Assembly (NCBI RefSeq): GCF_023333595.1
Contig: NZ_JAIQZM010000016.1
Coordinates: 1 to 64,000 of the forward strand
Source of the DNA: Argonema galeatum A003/A1
GTDB lineage: Bacteria; Cyanobacteriota; Cyanobacteriia; Cyanobacteriales; Aerosakkonemataceae
Direction of reading: 5' to 3'
DNA: 64,000 nt
In this document: positions 33,505-42,470 of the stretch, piece by piece
Numbering within the stretch: the first letter of the stretch is position 1
Layout of the letters: every line of letters begins with the position of its first letter
Made by a program: the position numbers and the translations under genes
The notes under the pieces: generated by a model
The model's database searches: none
Told to the model about the DNA's origin: nothing
What the model saw: the letters and a program-made list of their open reading frames with translations, nothing else

Positions 33505-34407
33505 ATGACTACACAATCTATTGCCCCTTCAAACAGTAAGTTGTGGCTAGCAGCACTTAAACCACCTATGTACACTGTTGCCATAATTCCAATTTGGGTG
33601 GGAACTGCGGTGGCTTTCGCTGAAACAAAAACCATTAATGGAGCAATATTTTCTACATTTCTAATCTCAGCCATTTTGATTATTGCATGGCTAAACCTCA
33701 GCAACGATGTGTTTGACTCGGAAACGGGAATTGATAAAAACAAAGCGCATTCGCTTGTTAATTTAACAGGAAATAAACCTTTAATTTTCTGGCTGGCGAA
33801 TCTGTTTTTAGCTTTAGGTATTCTGGGGGTATTGGCGATCGTATGGCTTCAGCAAGACCTCACAGTCATCGGACTGGTACTCCTCTGCTGTGCTATGGGC
33901 TACACTTACCAGGGGCCGCCCTTTCGCTTAGGCTACCAGGGTTTGGGAGAAATTATTTGCTTGATTACCTTTGGGCCATTGGGCGGCTCGGCGGCTTACT
34001 ACAGCCAAACCCAAACCTGGTCAACAATGAACCTTGCAGCCTCTATTATCGTAGGAATCGCCACCAGTATAATTTTATTTTGCTCGCATTTTCATCAAGT
34101 TGAGGATGATTTAGCGGCAGGAAAGCGATCGCCCATAGTCCGACTCGGCACCGCTAGGGGTTCCCAAGTGTTATTTTGGTTTGGCAGCAGCATTTACGCC
34201 CTCACTCTGCTATTTGTCGTATTGCACATTTTCCCACTCTGGACGTTGCTAACCTTTGCTAGTTTACCCTTTGCTATCAAATTATTGCGGCACGTTCACC
34301 GATATCATAACCAACCGGAAAAAGTCAGCAATTGTAAATTCATCGCCGTAGCCCTGCATTTTTGCAGCGGATTGCTATTAGGATTAGGGTTCGTACTTAG
34401 TGTCTAA
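33505..34407 (+). CDS. menA: 1,4-dihydroxy-2-naphthoate phytyltransferase
   Basis: This 300-aa UbiA-family membrane prenyltransferase joins DHNA to phytyl diphosphate in phylloquinone synthesis. It has eight or nine membrane spans and the two Asp-rich motifs: LSNDVFDSETGIDKNKAHSL (first) and HQVEDDLAAGKRSPIVRLGT (second). The N-terminal SKLWLAALKPPMYTVAIIPI is the usual start. It is divergent from menF. Confidence 0.93.
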   Translation: MTTQSIAPSNSKLWLAALKPPMYTVAIIPIWVGTAVAFAETKTINGAIFSTFLISAILIIAWLNLSNDVFDSETGIDKNKAHSLVNLTGNKPLIFWLANLFLALGILGVLAIVWLQQDLTVIGLVLLCCAMGYTYQGPPFRLGYQGLGEIICLITFGPLGGSAAYYSQTQTWSTMNLAASIIVGIATSIILFCSHFHQVEDDLAAGKRSPIVRLGTARGSQVLFWFGSSIYALTLLFVVLHIFPLWTLLTFASLPFAIKLLRHVHRYHNQPEKVSNCKFIAVALHFCSGLLLGLGFVLSV

Positions 34408-34500
34408 AAACCCCACCCTAACCCTCCCCGTTAACGGGCAGCGAGAATTTACCCCCTCTCCGTTGCGGGGAGGGGGTTAGGGGGTGGGGTTCCGATAACT
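34408..34500. repeat. GC-rich palindromic repeat after menA
   Basis: Begins aaaccccaccctaaccctcc and ends gggggtggggttcc, with an inner ctccccgttaacggg. It belongs to the same family as the elements at 18695-18835 and inside menD. It could terminate menA transcription. Confidence 0.65.
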
Positions 34501-34557
34501 TTTGCCAGAGGTCTAATAAATGAATATCAAATTGTTTTATTACTAGAGCAGATGTAG

Positions 34558-35361
34558 ATGCTAAAATTTGATGATTATCAATTTAACTATTCTTTGACAG
34601 GTAGGAAAAACAACCAGCCTATTCTCTTTTTGCATGGATTTATGGGCAGCAGCAATGACTTTAATAATGCAATAACATTACTGGCTGACCGATTTTATTG
34701 TCTGGCTATCGATCTTCCCGGACATGGAAAAACTCAAGTGTTCGGTGGCGACCATTGCTATACAATGCCAAACACAGCCCAAGCATCGATCGCTTTGCTA
34801 GATCGGTTAAATATAACAGAAAAATGCTTCTTAGTTGGCTATTCTATGGGGGGTAGATTGGCGTTATATCTTACTCTTCATTTTCCCGATCGCTTTGCTA
34901 AAGTAGTTTTGGAATCTGCCTCTCCAGGTTTAAAGACTGTTGCGGAAAAATTATCACGTATCCAAAAAGATTCACAATTAGCTAAAGAACTGGAAACAGG
35001 GGATTTTAACGCTTTTTTATTAAAGTGGTATAATCAACCAATTTTCAAGAGTTTAAAAAAACATCCTAAATTTGAGGAGTTGTTAGAGAGCCGATTAGAT
35101 AATACTCCTTTAGAATTAGCTAAATCTCTCCGACAAATGGGAACAGGTGACCAGACTTATTTACAACATAAGCTTGAGCGTAATAAAATTCCTTTACTTT
35201 TGCTAGTAGGTGAATATGATAAAAAATTTAAAGCTATAAATGAGGAAATGCTTAATGCTTGTCAAGTAGGAAACATGAAAATAATTAAAAATTGCGGTCA
35301 TAATATTCATTTTGAGGACATGAATTTATGGGTTAGGCATCTGAAAGAATTTTGTAATTAG
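34558..35361 (+). CDS. menH: 2-succinyl-6-hydroxy-2,4-cyclohexadiene-1-carboxylate synthase (alpha/beta hydrolase)
   Basis: This 267-aa alpha/beta hydrolase follows menA and precedes menC. The nucleophile Ser is in LVGYSMGGRLALYL, with oxyanion HGFMGSSNDF at the start, Asp in VGEYDKKFKA and His in KNCGHNIHFEDM. MenH removes pyruvate from the MenD product. The context and the length support it, although alpha/beta hydrolases are hard to assign. It is AT-richer than the other men genes. Confidence 0.85.
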   Translation: MLKFDDYQFNYSLTGRKNNQPILFLHGFMGSSNDFNNAITLLADRFYCLAIDLPGHGKTQVFGGDHCYTMPNTAQASIALLDRLNITEKCFLVGYSMGGRLALYLTLHFPDRFAKVVLESASPGLKTVAEKLSRIQKDSQLAKELETGDFNAFLLKWYNQPIFKSLKKHPKFEELLESRLDNTPLELAKSLRQMGTGDQTYLQHKLERNKIPLLLLVGEYDKKFKAINEEMLNACQVGNMKIIKNCGHNIHFEDMNLWVRHLKEFCN

Positions 35362-35364
35362 TTC

Positions 35365-35478
35365 AGGACTTACGCAAAAACCAAGGTTTTGCCCCCCTAG
35401 CCCCCCAAAGAAAGGGGGGAGAAGAATCCTGTTCCCCCCTTTCTTTGGGGGGCTAGGGGGGAGAAAAGCGTAAGTCCT
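35365..35478. mobile_element. MITE-like element with aggacttacgc ends
   Basis: Terminal inverted repeats aggacttacgca (35365-35376) and gcgtaagtcct (35468-35478) bracket a near-perfect palindrome of ccccctagccccccaaagaa and its inverse. The ends are familiar from non-autonomous cyanobacterial transposon derivatives. It lies between menH and menC, which otherwise run in the same direction. Confidence 0.8.
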
Positions 35479-35507
35479 ATAGTTAATAAGCTTAATTAAT
35501 GACACGC

Positions 35508-36473
35508 ATGATTCACTACAAATTTGAATTTCGTTCCTACCAGCGTCGGTTTACACAGCCATTGCAAACCAGTCACGGCGTTTGGGAGATCCGCGAAGGT
35601 ATTATCATCCGCCTCACCGATGAAACCGGGCATATTGGCTGGGGTGAAATTGCCCCTCTCCCCTGGTTTGGTTCGGAAACTATCGAGTCAGCGTTAGATT
35701 TTTGTCGCCAACTGCCAAATGCCATTAAAAGCGAGACAATTTTCTCTATTCCAGATAATCTGCCCTGCTGTCAATTTGGTTTTGAATCTGCTTGGGAAGG
35801 ATTAGGTGGCAATTTAAAATCCCCAATCCCAAATCTAAAATCCCAAATCGCCTACAGTGGTTTATTACCTGCGGGAAAAGCTGCTTTAGAGCGATTGCAA
35901 GTGCTTTGGAAGCAAGGAACTTATACTTTTAAATGGAAAATCGGAGTTGCACCAATTAAAGAAGAACTGAACATTTTCGATCGGCTAATTGAGGCACTAC
36001 CAACTGAGGCAAAACTGCGATTGGATGCTAATGCTGGGTTAAACTGGAAAGAAGCAAATGAGTGGCTGGGAGTTTGCGATATAGCGAAGATAGAATTTCT
36101 AGAACAACCCCTACCTATCGAACAATTTGATGCCATGCTTGATTTAACTAACCGATACTCTACTCCCCTGGCATTAGATGAATCCGTTGCTACTATTAAC
36201 CAACTGCAAACCTGTTACCAACTAGGTTGGCGGAGTATTTTTGTAATAAAACCCTGCATAGTAGGTTCCCCTAAACTTCTGCGTCAGTTTTGCCAGCAGC
36301 ATGACATCGATGCCGTCTTTTCATCTGTTTTTGAAACAACCATTGGCAGACAAGCTGCACTCAACCTCGCAGCTGAACTTTCCCGCCATAATCGTGCAGT
36401 TGGTTTTGGCGTCAACCACTGGTTTAATGAAGATGACGAAACCTCGCTTGAACATCTATGGAACAACCCTTAG
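35508..36473 (+). CDS. menC: o-succinylbenzoate synthase
   Basis: This 321-aa enolase-superfamily enzyme dehydrates SHCHC to o-succinylbenzoate. The catalytic Lys is in FKWKIGV, metal ligands are in LRLDANAGLNW (Asp) and IEFLEQPL (Glu), followed by LALDESVAT. Residues about 102-117 (NLKSPIPNLKSQIA) are encoded by a run of the aatcccaaatctaaaatc repeat and look inserted. The start at 35508 (MIHYKFEFRSYQRRF) resembles homologues better than 35499. It overlaps menE by 16 bp, so the two are co-transcribed. Confidence 0.93.
   Translation: MIHYKFEFRSYQRRFTQPLQTSHGVWEIREGIIIRLTDETGHIGWGEIAPLPWFGSETIESALDFCRQLPNAIKSETIFSIPDNLPCCQFGFESAWEGLGGNLKSPIPNLKSQIAYSGLLPAGKAALERLQVLWKQGTYTFKWKIGVAPIKEELNIFDRLIEALPTEAKLRLDANAGLNWKEANEWLGVCDIAKIEFLEQPLPIEQFDAMLDLTNRYSTPLALDESVATINQLQTCYQLGWRSIFVIKPCIVGSPKLLRQFCQQHDIDAVFSSVFETTIGRQAALNLAAELSRHNRAVGFGVNHWFNEDDETSLEHLWNNP
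35811..35850. repeat. Heptanucleotide repeat tract inside menC
   Basis: aatttaaaatccccaatccc, then aaatctaaaatcccaaatcg, belongs to the (C)AATCCAA repeat class common between genes of this genome. Here it is in frame within menC. Confidence 0.7.
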
Positions 36474-37918
36474 TTAATCTTCCAGATCTCGATCTTGTGG
36501 GGTGGGCGTCTCGCCTGCCCGATGATTGGCTAATTGGTTACGACAGCCGTCAATTTACCCAACTTGCCGAACAATTATATTTAGAATTAATCCAACTATC
36601 TCACCGTCAAACATCACCAAAAATTATCATAGCCGATCGCAATCCTGTACGATTTTTAGCTGGTTTTATCGCTGCAACTGCCGCCGATTGTCCAGTATTT
36701 CTCTGCAATCCCGATTGGGTAAAAGCCGAATGGCAACAAGTCTTCGATTTAGTCCAACCAGACATTATTTGGGGACAAGAGGCAATCAGCAATAAACAAG
36801 AAGGAAATTGCCCAATCCAAAATCCAAAATCCAAAATCCAAAATCGAATTATGGTTCCCACTGGCGGGTCGTCAGGGCAAATTCGCTTTACCATTCATAC
36901 TTGGGCAACATTGACAGCATCAGTGCAAGGATTTACCCAATATTTCCATCTAGATCGAGTAAATTCCTTTTGCGTCTTACCCCTGTATCATGTCAGCGGT
37001 TTGATGCAATTTATGCGATCGTTTATCACGGGAGGAAAACTGGCAATTCTACCATTTAAAGCCCTAGAAAATGTTCAAAAATGCCATATCGAAACAGCAG
37101 ATTTTTTCATATCTCTAGTGCCAACCCAACTCGAACGTCTGTTGCATCATTCCCCAGCATGGTTGTCCCGTTTTCAGACAGTTCTCTTAGGAGGTGCGCC
37201 AGCTTGGCACGAACTTCTCGAACAGGCGAAACACCACCGCATTCCCTTAGCACTCACCTACGGTATGACAGAAACTGCTTCGCAGATTGTCACTCTTAAA
37301 CCGGAAGATTTTCTCAAAGGAAATAATAGTTGCGGACAGGTTTTACCCCATGCAAAAGTAATGATTTGCACTCCAGATGGGAAGATATTAGGTGCGAACG
37401 AGACAGGCATCGTTACCATCCAAGCTGATTCTTTAGCACTTGGTTATTATCCCGATTCGTTATTTGTCAGCAGTCCTTTGTCAGTGGAAAATCATTATCT
37501 AAAAAAGATCATCTTTCAACCGGATGACTTGGGATTTTTTGACGATCGCGGTTATTTAAACATTGTCGGTCGCAGCAGCAATAAAATCATCACTGGCGGC
37601 GAAAATGTCTTCCCATTTGAAGTAGAAGCAGCGATTCGATCGACTAACTTGGTTAGCGATGTCTGCGTCATTGGTTTACCCGATCGACATTGGGGTCAAG
37701 CGGTGACTGCTGTTTATGTTCCCATCAATCCCGAAGTTAATATCGATACGCTAAAAACCGCATTAGATGATAAATTAAGTAAATTCAAGCGTCCTAAATA
37801 TTGGGTTTCTGTTGAAAAATTACCCCGCAACGCTCAAGGTAAGGTTAACGGCGAAAAAATCCAACAAATTGCTATGTTGTGGCATCAGCATCACTCCAAT
37901 CTTGCAACCAATCAATAA
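36458..37918 (+). CDS. menE: o-succinylbenzoate-CoA ligase
   Basis: This 486-aa ANL-superfamily enzyme activates o-succinylbenzoate with ATP and CoA. It has the P-loop-like [39 protein letters not shown], the hinge/Asp region [40 protein letters not shown] and the catalytic Lys in [14 protein letters not shown]. Residues about 117-129 ([14 protein letters not shown]) are encoded by a perfect 7-bp tandem repeat directly before the ATP-binding loop. It starts within menC, and its 3' end overlaps the convergent thioesterase by 47 bp. Confidence 0.94.
   Translation: MEQPLVNLPDLDLVGWASRLPDDWLIGYDSRQFTQLAEQLYLELIQLSHRQTSPKIIIADRNPVRFLAGFIAATAADCPVFLCNPDWVKAEWQQVFDLVQPDIIWGQEAISNKQEGNCPIQNPKSKIQNRIMVPTGGSSGQIRFTIHTWATLTASVQGFTQYFHLDRVNSFCVLPLYHVSGLMQFMRSFITGGKLAILPFKALENVQKCHIETADFFISLVPTQLERLLHHSPAWLSRFQTVLLGGAPAWHELLEQAKHHRIPLALTYGMTETASQIVTLKPEDFLKGNNSCGQVLPHAKVMICTPDGKILGANETGIVTIQADSLALGYYPDSLFVSSPLSVENHYLKKIIFQPDDLGFFDDRGYLNIVGRSSNKIITGGENVFPFEVEAAIRSTNLVSDVCVIGLPDRHWGQAVTAVYVPINPEVNIDTLKTALDDKLSKFKRPKYWVSVEKLPRNAQGKVNGEKIQQIAMLWHQHHSNLATNQ
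36814..36845. repeat. Heptanucleotide tandem repeat (AATCCAA x4) inside menE
   Basis: Four consecutive AATCCAA units (36814-36841) and a partial fifth lie in frame within menE. The same heptad occurs between genes at about 25550, 38300 and elsewhere in the window. Confidence 0.85.
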
Positions 37919-38294
37919 TATCTTTTGGCAATTCTTTTCGGCTTCTACTAATTGTATCGATGCAGACGTGCCTGGTAAGTGCTTTGGCAAGTAGCTGCTG
38001 ATTTGTCCCAAAAACTTTATAGACAATTTCAAATTTATTGCTGGTCAAATATTGAGGCAATATAAAGATAATTATCTTGTCGCCGCAGAACATAGGGCTA
38101 AGAAAATCTACGCTGGCATGAACTATGGGAATGGCAACCGCTGAACTACTGAAAAATGACTTAAGATTTGTGCCAGATTTAGCCAGGGATTCTTCATAGG
38201 CTTCATGACAGATTGCCAAGATGTTGGCAAAGTAGACGACGCCAGCTGCATCAGTATCTTGAAAGCGAATTGTACGAGTGTAAGAGAAAGGCAT
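37872..38294 (-). CDS. menI: 1,4-dihydroxy-2-naphthoyl-CoA thioesterase
   Basis: This 140-aa hot-dog-fold thioesterase (4-hydroxybenzoyl-CoA type) has the catalytic segment [20 protein letters not shown] with the conserved Asp and Tyr. The location beside menE and match to the cyanobacterial DHNA-CoA hydrolases indicate release of DHNA from CoA, the step before MenA. It is transcribed toward menE, and the 3' ends overlap. The gene is named from context; a generic acyl-CoA thioesterase remains possible. Confidence 0.88.
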   Translation of the reverse strand: MPFSYTRTIRFQDTDAAGVVYFANILAICHEAYEESLAKSGTNLKSFFSSSAVAIPIVHASVDFLSPMFCGDKIIIFILPQYLTSNKFEIVYKVFGTNQQLLAKALTRHVCIDTISRSRKELPKDIIDWLQDWSDADATT

Positions 38295-38444
38295 AAGTCA
38301 ATCGATTTTGGATTTTGGATTCTAGGATTTTGGATTGACCCTACGGATGAATCCGGGGGCTTGAAACAAATAATTTCTTGGTCAGGTTATCCCTCGCTAA
38401 ATTGCTGATATAATCGTTATACAACCTTAATCCGCTTTCTCGCT
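38295..38444. other. Intergenic region with heptad repeats
   Basis: gattttggattttggattct, then aggattttggattga, is the complement of the AATCCAA repeat. The region separates divergent menI and Uma2 genes. Confidence 0.6.
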
Positions 38445-39128
38445 ATGACTACCTCAACTACTACAGGTATCCAAAGCGTCCTCACAACAGCTTTTTCTCA
38501 GTGGAAACCCGCTACCTGGGAAGATTACTTAGCCTATCGTGACGCCGAAACCGCAGAGAGAGTCAGGCTGTTTTTTCATCAGGATCGTCTTTTAATTGAT
38601 ATGGGTTCAGAAGGAATTAATCACGCTACCGTTAGTGACTTGTTCACTGCGCTATTTTTCATCTGGTTCAGTCACTTTCCCGATCGAACGGCGGCTTCTT
38701 TCGGACGTTGTTTGCTTGAGAAAGTAAAGATACAAGCTGCCGCACCAGATTTAGTATTGTACATCGGCGAAGGAGTTCCACAGTGGCAATCAGGGGAACG
38801 GCGTCGGATTGATTTGGATAGGTGGCGAGTTCCCGATTTGGTGGGCGAAATTGCTGATACAACTCTGGCGACTGATTTGGATGAAAAGAAAAAACTTTAT
38901 GCCGATTTGAAAATTCCAGAATACTGGGTGATTAATATTCGAGGTAGACAGGTAATCGCATTTCGGTTAGAGGAAAATGGCAAATATCAAGAATGTAATG
39001 AATCTGTAGCGCTTGCAGGTTTACCCATCACTTTGCTTGAACAAACTTTGGAACGGTTGAGTGAAGGAACTAATATTAGTGCTGCGCTTTGGTTTGCTCA
39101 AGAGATTGCTAATTTGAAGGCAGAGTAG
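38445..39128 (+). CDS. Uma2 family (DUF820) putative endonuclease, copy 2
   Basis: This 227-aa protein has the DUF820 order of motifs: WEDYLAYRDAETAERVRLFF, AAPDLVLYIGEGVPQW (Asp), WRVPDLVGEIADTTLATDLD (Glu), EKKKLYADLKIPEYWVINIR and GRQVIAFRLE. The last strand pairs are the hallmark of the family. The nuclease fold is predicted for the family; the substrate is unknown. Confidence 0.87.
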   Translation: MTTSTTTGIQSVLTTAFSQWKPATWEDYLAYRDAETAERVRLFFHQDRLLIDMGSEGINHATVSDLFTALFFIWFSHFPDRTAASFGRCLLEKVKIQAAAPDLVLYIGEGVPQWQSGERRRIDLDRWRVPDLVGEIADTTLATDLDEKKKLYADLKIPEYWVINIRGRQVIAFRLEENGKYQECNESVALAGLPITLLEQTLERLSEGTNISAALWFAQEIANLKAE

Positions 39129-39134
39129 GTATGA

Positions 39135-39212
39135 TAAGCTGCTACGCATCTAATTTGACAGGATGGGCAGGAAAGCCCGTCTTTGTATTCGATTTAGATG
39201 CGTAATAGCTTA
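39135..39212. mobile_element. MITE-like element A, copy 2
   Basis: Ends taagctgctacgcatctaa and ttagatgcgtaatagctta, core gatgggcaggaaagcccgtc. Shorter than copies 1 and 3. It begins 6 bp after the stop codon of the Uma2 gene. Confidence 0.8.
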
Positions 39213-39450
39213 CTAAATCCGCTTCTATCACCCTCTTTTTCACCCTCACCCTCAAGGGTGGGGCTACACAAACGAAGTCTGCCTAGCAGACTAAAGAATA
39301 AAGGGGATAATCAACCCGGATTTGGTATTAACTACTATGAAAAAAAATGCTGCATTCACATACAAAATAACTCTGGGCTTATACCAGAGCTATTTTGTAG
39401 TTTCGATCGCACAAATTTATTCGGCGAACAGGAATCTTCTAAATAAACTT
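39213..39450. other. Intergenic region with element fragments
   Basis: Contains the hairpin gtctgcctagcagac (39279-39293) and, at about 39301-39334, a solo end (aacccggatttggtatta) of the element at 55807-55958. No gene. Confidence 0.55.
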
Positions 39451-39897
39451 CTATCCTTTGTTTTTTATCAACATGACATCTATAATCTTGACAGCGTTTT
39501 CTTCTGATATCTCCAAAGCGCGATAGAGATCGTTCAAAAGTTTTTCTTCCTCTTCGGTGACTTCGCCATCTGCCAAAACGATATCAGTTGCTACAGCAAA
39601 AGAAGTCTCTTTCAGTTCGTCTGGAAGTGTAGTTATTGCGGCATTAAACAGCACCTCAATACCTTCTCGTTGGAGAATGCCCAAGAGTCGATCGATCATT
39701 TTTCGCATCACGTCGGCGGGATAGCTCCTGAACAGCTGCATTCGCGATAAAGTAGTGCTAATAGCTTGCGCTTCCGAATCAGTCATATAACCGTCGGCGG
39801 CTACTGCAATCAGTGCGATCGCGGCAAATGCTTCCGCTGGCCCCAGCGTTGTTTGGGTTTGCTTGCGACCACCAGCTATTTTATCGAACAAGCCCAT
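39451..39897 (-). CDS. TerB-like (tellurite resistance) domain protein
   Basis: This 148-aa helical protein matches the TerB fold: AFAAIALIAVAADGYMTDSE then ATDIVLADGEVTEEEEKLLN, the two symmetrical acidic helical hairpins that bind metal. Such proteins are widespread in cyanobacteria, and the link with tellurite is by name. I start it at 39897 (MGLFDKIAGGRKQTQ), with GAGG upstream; the frame is open to 39960 but unlike homologues. Confidence 0.85.
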   Translation of the reverse strand: MGLFDKIAGGRKQTQTTLGPAEAFAAIALIAVAADGYMTDSEAQAISTTLSRMQLFRSYPADVMRKMIDRLLGILQREGIEVLFNAAITTLPDELKETSFAVATDIVLADGEVTEEEEKLLNDLYRALEISEENAVKIIDVMLIKNKG

Positions 39898-40026
39898 TGT
39901 ATTTTCCTCTTTCTGGAATACTGCCCTAAGTATTACTAGCACATTACTGTATAGGGGCAATATTGTCCAAAAAAATTAATTTTATCTAAAATGGCACCAA
40001 CACAGCGATCGCACCTTAATCCCCAC

Positions 40027-40863
40027 CTATTCCAACTCAGAAAGGCTAATTCCTAAAGCTGTTAGCTGTTCGGGAGAGAGTGACCTTAACTTTTCAGCTA
40101 ATTCGAGTCGCTTTTGCCGTTCAAGTTCCGCATCTGTCGGCACCCAATTTCCCGAAGCATCGTACCAGCGCAACCACCGGCGGCTAATGCCCTCAAATTC
40201 CCCTTGCCAGACTCCCAATCCCAAATTTAGTTCGTCCATCCAAAACTGAGGATTGTCAGCATTTATAGCTTGCTCTCGGTAGCGTCCTCCATCAAGCTTA
40301 AACCCACGCAGGCGATCGGTATAGCGACTGAATACGGCATAGTAAGGCACTCGTAAAATTCGCTCGTAAACATCCCACTTTAAGGGCGGCATTTCTCTCG
40401 TTGCTTGCCCGTTACTCTCCTCAGTTTCATTAAAATCGGAAGTGTTCGCACCCTCCGACTCGGTAAACTCGCCTAGATCTTCTTTTTCAGTTCCCGGAGA
40501 GAGCAGTTCAACTACTACAAATGGATTTGCGCCTTCTTGCCAAATGACGTAACTAGAGCGCAGGTCGATGCCTTCGTACAGGCGCGGTACATCCAAGACT
40601 AGAAACCAGTCGGGACGCTTGTACCACAGGGAATGACGCACATCGTAGTATAGGTTCAAATCGCTGCCGACAAAGATGCGATCGGGCCGGTAATCTGTCA
40701 AACGCAGCGTGCGACCGAGCAACTGGGACTGCAAGCCATGAAACTCGTCAGGCAAACCGGATTCCTCCCGATTTTCACTAGGTAGATCGTACATCGTCGG
40801 TAGCGTCCGCTTCGCAGGAAGGGGCGGTTCTATTTGGGAAATGGAGGGACGCTGTTGCAGCAT
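40027..40863 (-). CDS. Uma2 family (DUF820) putative endonuclease, copy 3
   Basis: This 278-aa member has VGSDLNLYYDVRHSLWYKRP, DWFLVLDVPRLYEG (Asp), NPFVVVELLSPGTEKEDLGE (Glu) and RVPYYAVFSRYTDRLRGFKL, as expected for the cyanobacterial long form. Residues about 130-156 are an acidic low-complexity insert (TESEGANTSDFNETEESNGQ). The C-terminal helix RLELAEKLRSLSPEQLTALG is a conserved end. Target unknown. Confidence 0.87.
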   Translation of the reverse strand: MLQQRPSISQIEPPLPAKRTLPTMYDLPSENREESGLPDEFHGLQSQLLGRTLRLTDYRPDRIFVGSDLNLYYDVRHSLWYKRPDWFLVLDVPRLYEGIDLRSSYVIWQEGANPFVVVELLSPGTEKEDLGEFTESEGANTSDFNETEESNGQATREMPPLKWDVYERILRVPYYAVFSRYTDRLRGFKLDGGRYREQAINADNPQFWMDELNLGLGVWQGEFEGISRRWLRWYDASGNWVPTDAELERQKRLELAEKLRSLSPEQLTALGISLSELE

Positions 40864-40914
40864 AAGACGTTATGCGTCGAAGTTCATTGAACTACCAACT
40901 TTACATTATACAAA

Positions 40915-42237
40915 TTATTGACCAGAAATTGCCAAATCAGCCTGCAAATAGTCAACAAATTGTCTTGCTGTCCTTCCCGATCGCCCATTATGGCGAGTCG
41001 CCCACTGCAACGCACGAAATTCCAAATCTTCCCCATCGATATTAATTCCCGCTTGCGCTGCTAAATGCCCGACAATTGTTAAATAAGTTTTCTGCTCGGC
41101 TGGTTCAAAAGTTAAAGTAAGACCAAAGCGATCGCTAAACGAAAGCTTCTCCTGAACAGTATCCCAACCATGAACTTCCTCATCGCTTGGATTCGGTCTA
41201 TCTTTAAAAAACTCTCGAATCAAATGACGCCGATTCGTAGTAGCATAAACCACCACATTTTTGGGTCGCGCAGTTACATTCCCTTCTAGCACAACTTTAA
41301 GAGCTTTAAAAGCATCATCATCTTCCTCAAACGAGAGGTCATCCACAAAAATGATAAATTTTTGCGGCAGATCCCGCAACTGTTCTACAATTATCGATAA
41401 ATCTTTTAGGTCAGATTTGGCAACTTCAATCAAGCGGAGATGGCGATTTGCATACTCATTCAACAAACCCTTCACCAAAGAAGATTTTCCCGAACCGCGA
41501 CTGCCATAAAGCAACACATGAAGGGCTGGATAACCTGCGAGTAAAAATTCAGTATTTTTCACCAAAGCATCTTGCTGAAACTCATAGCCCACTAACTCAT
41601 TCAGCCGTACAGAATCGGGATGGGGAATGCCCACCAACTGTCCTGATTGCCAGCGCAAAGCTCGATATTCAGCAAATATGCCAGTGCCAAATTCCCGATA
41701 GTAAGCTGCTAAATCTGACAGCGCATCTGACCAATTTTCCAGAGCTTGCAGAGACGCGATCGCTTTTTTTTCCACATCAGATAGAAAACTTGCAGAAATG
41801 CGATCGCAATACCAAGCCACAGGTGCCAGCGGCAGTTCCGCTGCTTGTTGTACCAAACAGCTAAGTTCAGCACCGCTGCACTCATAAATACTTTGCAAAG
41901 CTTGTAAATCCTGCCCAGCCGCAGCTAGCAAAGCCGGTGGCAAACTAGCCAATTCTCCCCGTTGCGCTGACTGGGTAAACGGATTATCGTCCCTGATAAT
42001 TTGTCCAAGCAGGTAGTCTTGCCAGCTGTGATTTGTCGCCGCTAAAGCTTTGAACCAGCGCCCGTAGGCTTCTAGATAAGTCAATCCATCGGCATCCCGG
42101 CGTCGTAAAGCCTCCAGCAGATCTATAAAAGCAACACCTGGTGGCCTGCTCAACACCGATCGGTACAGCAACAGAGACGCCGCTTGGCGTTGCAGGAACA
42201 GGATAGAGTTAATAGCTTGGGCATCTAGAAAAGACAT
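40915..42237 (-). CDS. AAA ATPase of the DUF815 family
   Basis: This 440-aa protein has an N-terminal helical region (1-200) and a DUF815 P-loop domain: Walker A LLYGSRGSGKSSLVKGLLNE, Walker B FIIFVDDLSFEEDDDAFKAL, sensor-1-like VVVYATTNRRHLIREFFKDR, and the C-terminal helical lid GRSGRTARQFVDYLQADLAI. DUF815 ATPases are widespread and their substrate is not established. It is a single gene. Leftward transcription likely stops before 40863. Confidence 0.85.
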   Translation of the reverse strand: MSFLDAQAINSILFLQRQAASLLLYRSVLSRPPGVAFIDLLEALRRRDADGLTYLEAYGRWFKALAATNHSWQDYLLGQIIRDDNPFTQSAQRGELASLPPALLAAAGQDLQALQSIYECSGAELSCLVQQAAELPLAPVAWYCDRISASFLSDVEKKAIASLQALENWSDALSDLAAYYREFGTGIFAEYRALRWQSGQLVGIPHPDSVRLNELVGYEFQQDALVKNTEFLLAGYPALHVLLYGSRGSGKSSLVKGLLNEYANRHLRLIEVAKSDLKDLSIIVEQLRDLPQKFIIFVDDLSFEEDDDAFKALKVVLEGNVTARPKNVVVYATTNRRHLIREFFKDRPNPSDEEVHGWDTVQEKLSFSDRFGLTLTFEPAEQKTYLTIVGHLAAQAGINIDGEDLEFRALQWATRHNGRSGRTARQFVDYLQADLAISGQ

Positions 42238-42327
42238 AATTCATATTTTAGAAGAATTGGAGACACAGAGCGCCCTCTTACCCACCCCGTCAGTTAAATT
42301 CGTCTTTGGTCAAGAATCAGTAGTTAT

Positions 42328-42429
42328 TAAGCTGCGTAGCAGCTTAATTTTACAGTCAATTTAATGAAATTATTGTGGGATGGGCATCTTGCCCGTCCCT
42401 AACTACAATTTAGATGTGTGAGAACTTAT
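42328..42429. mobile_element. MITE-like element A, copy 3
   Basis: Ends ttaagctgcgtagcagctta and aatttagatgtgtgagaact are degenerate relative to copies 1 and 2, but the core (gtgggatgggcatcttgccc) is nearly identical to that of copy 1. Confidence 0.65.
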
Positions 42430-42470
42430 CAAAACAAATGACTAATGACCAATGACTAATGACCAACTAA

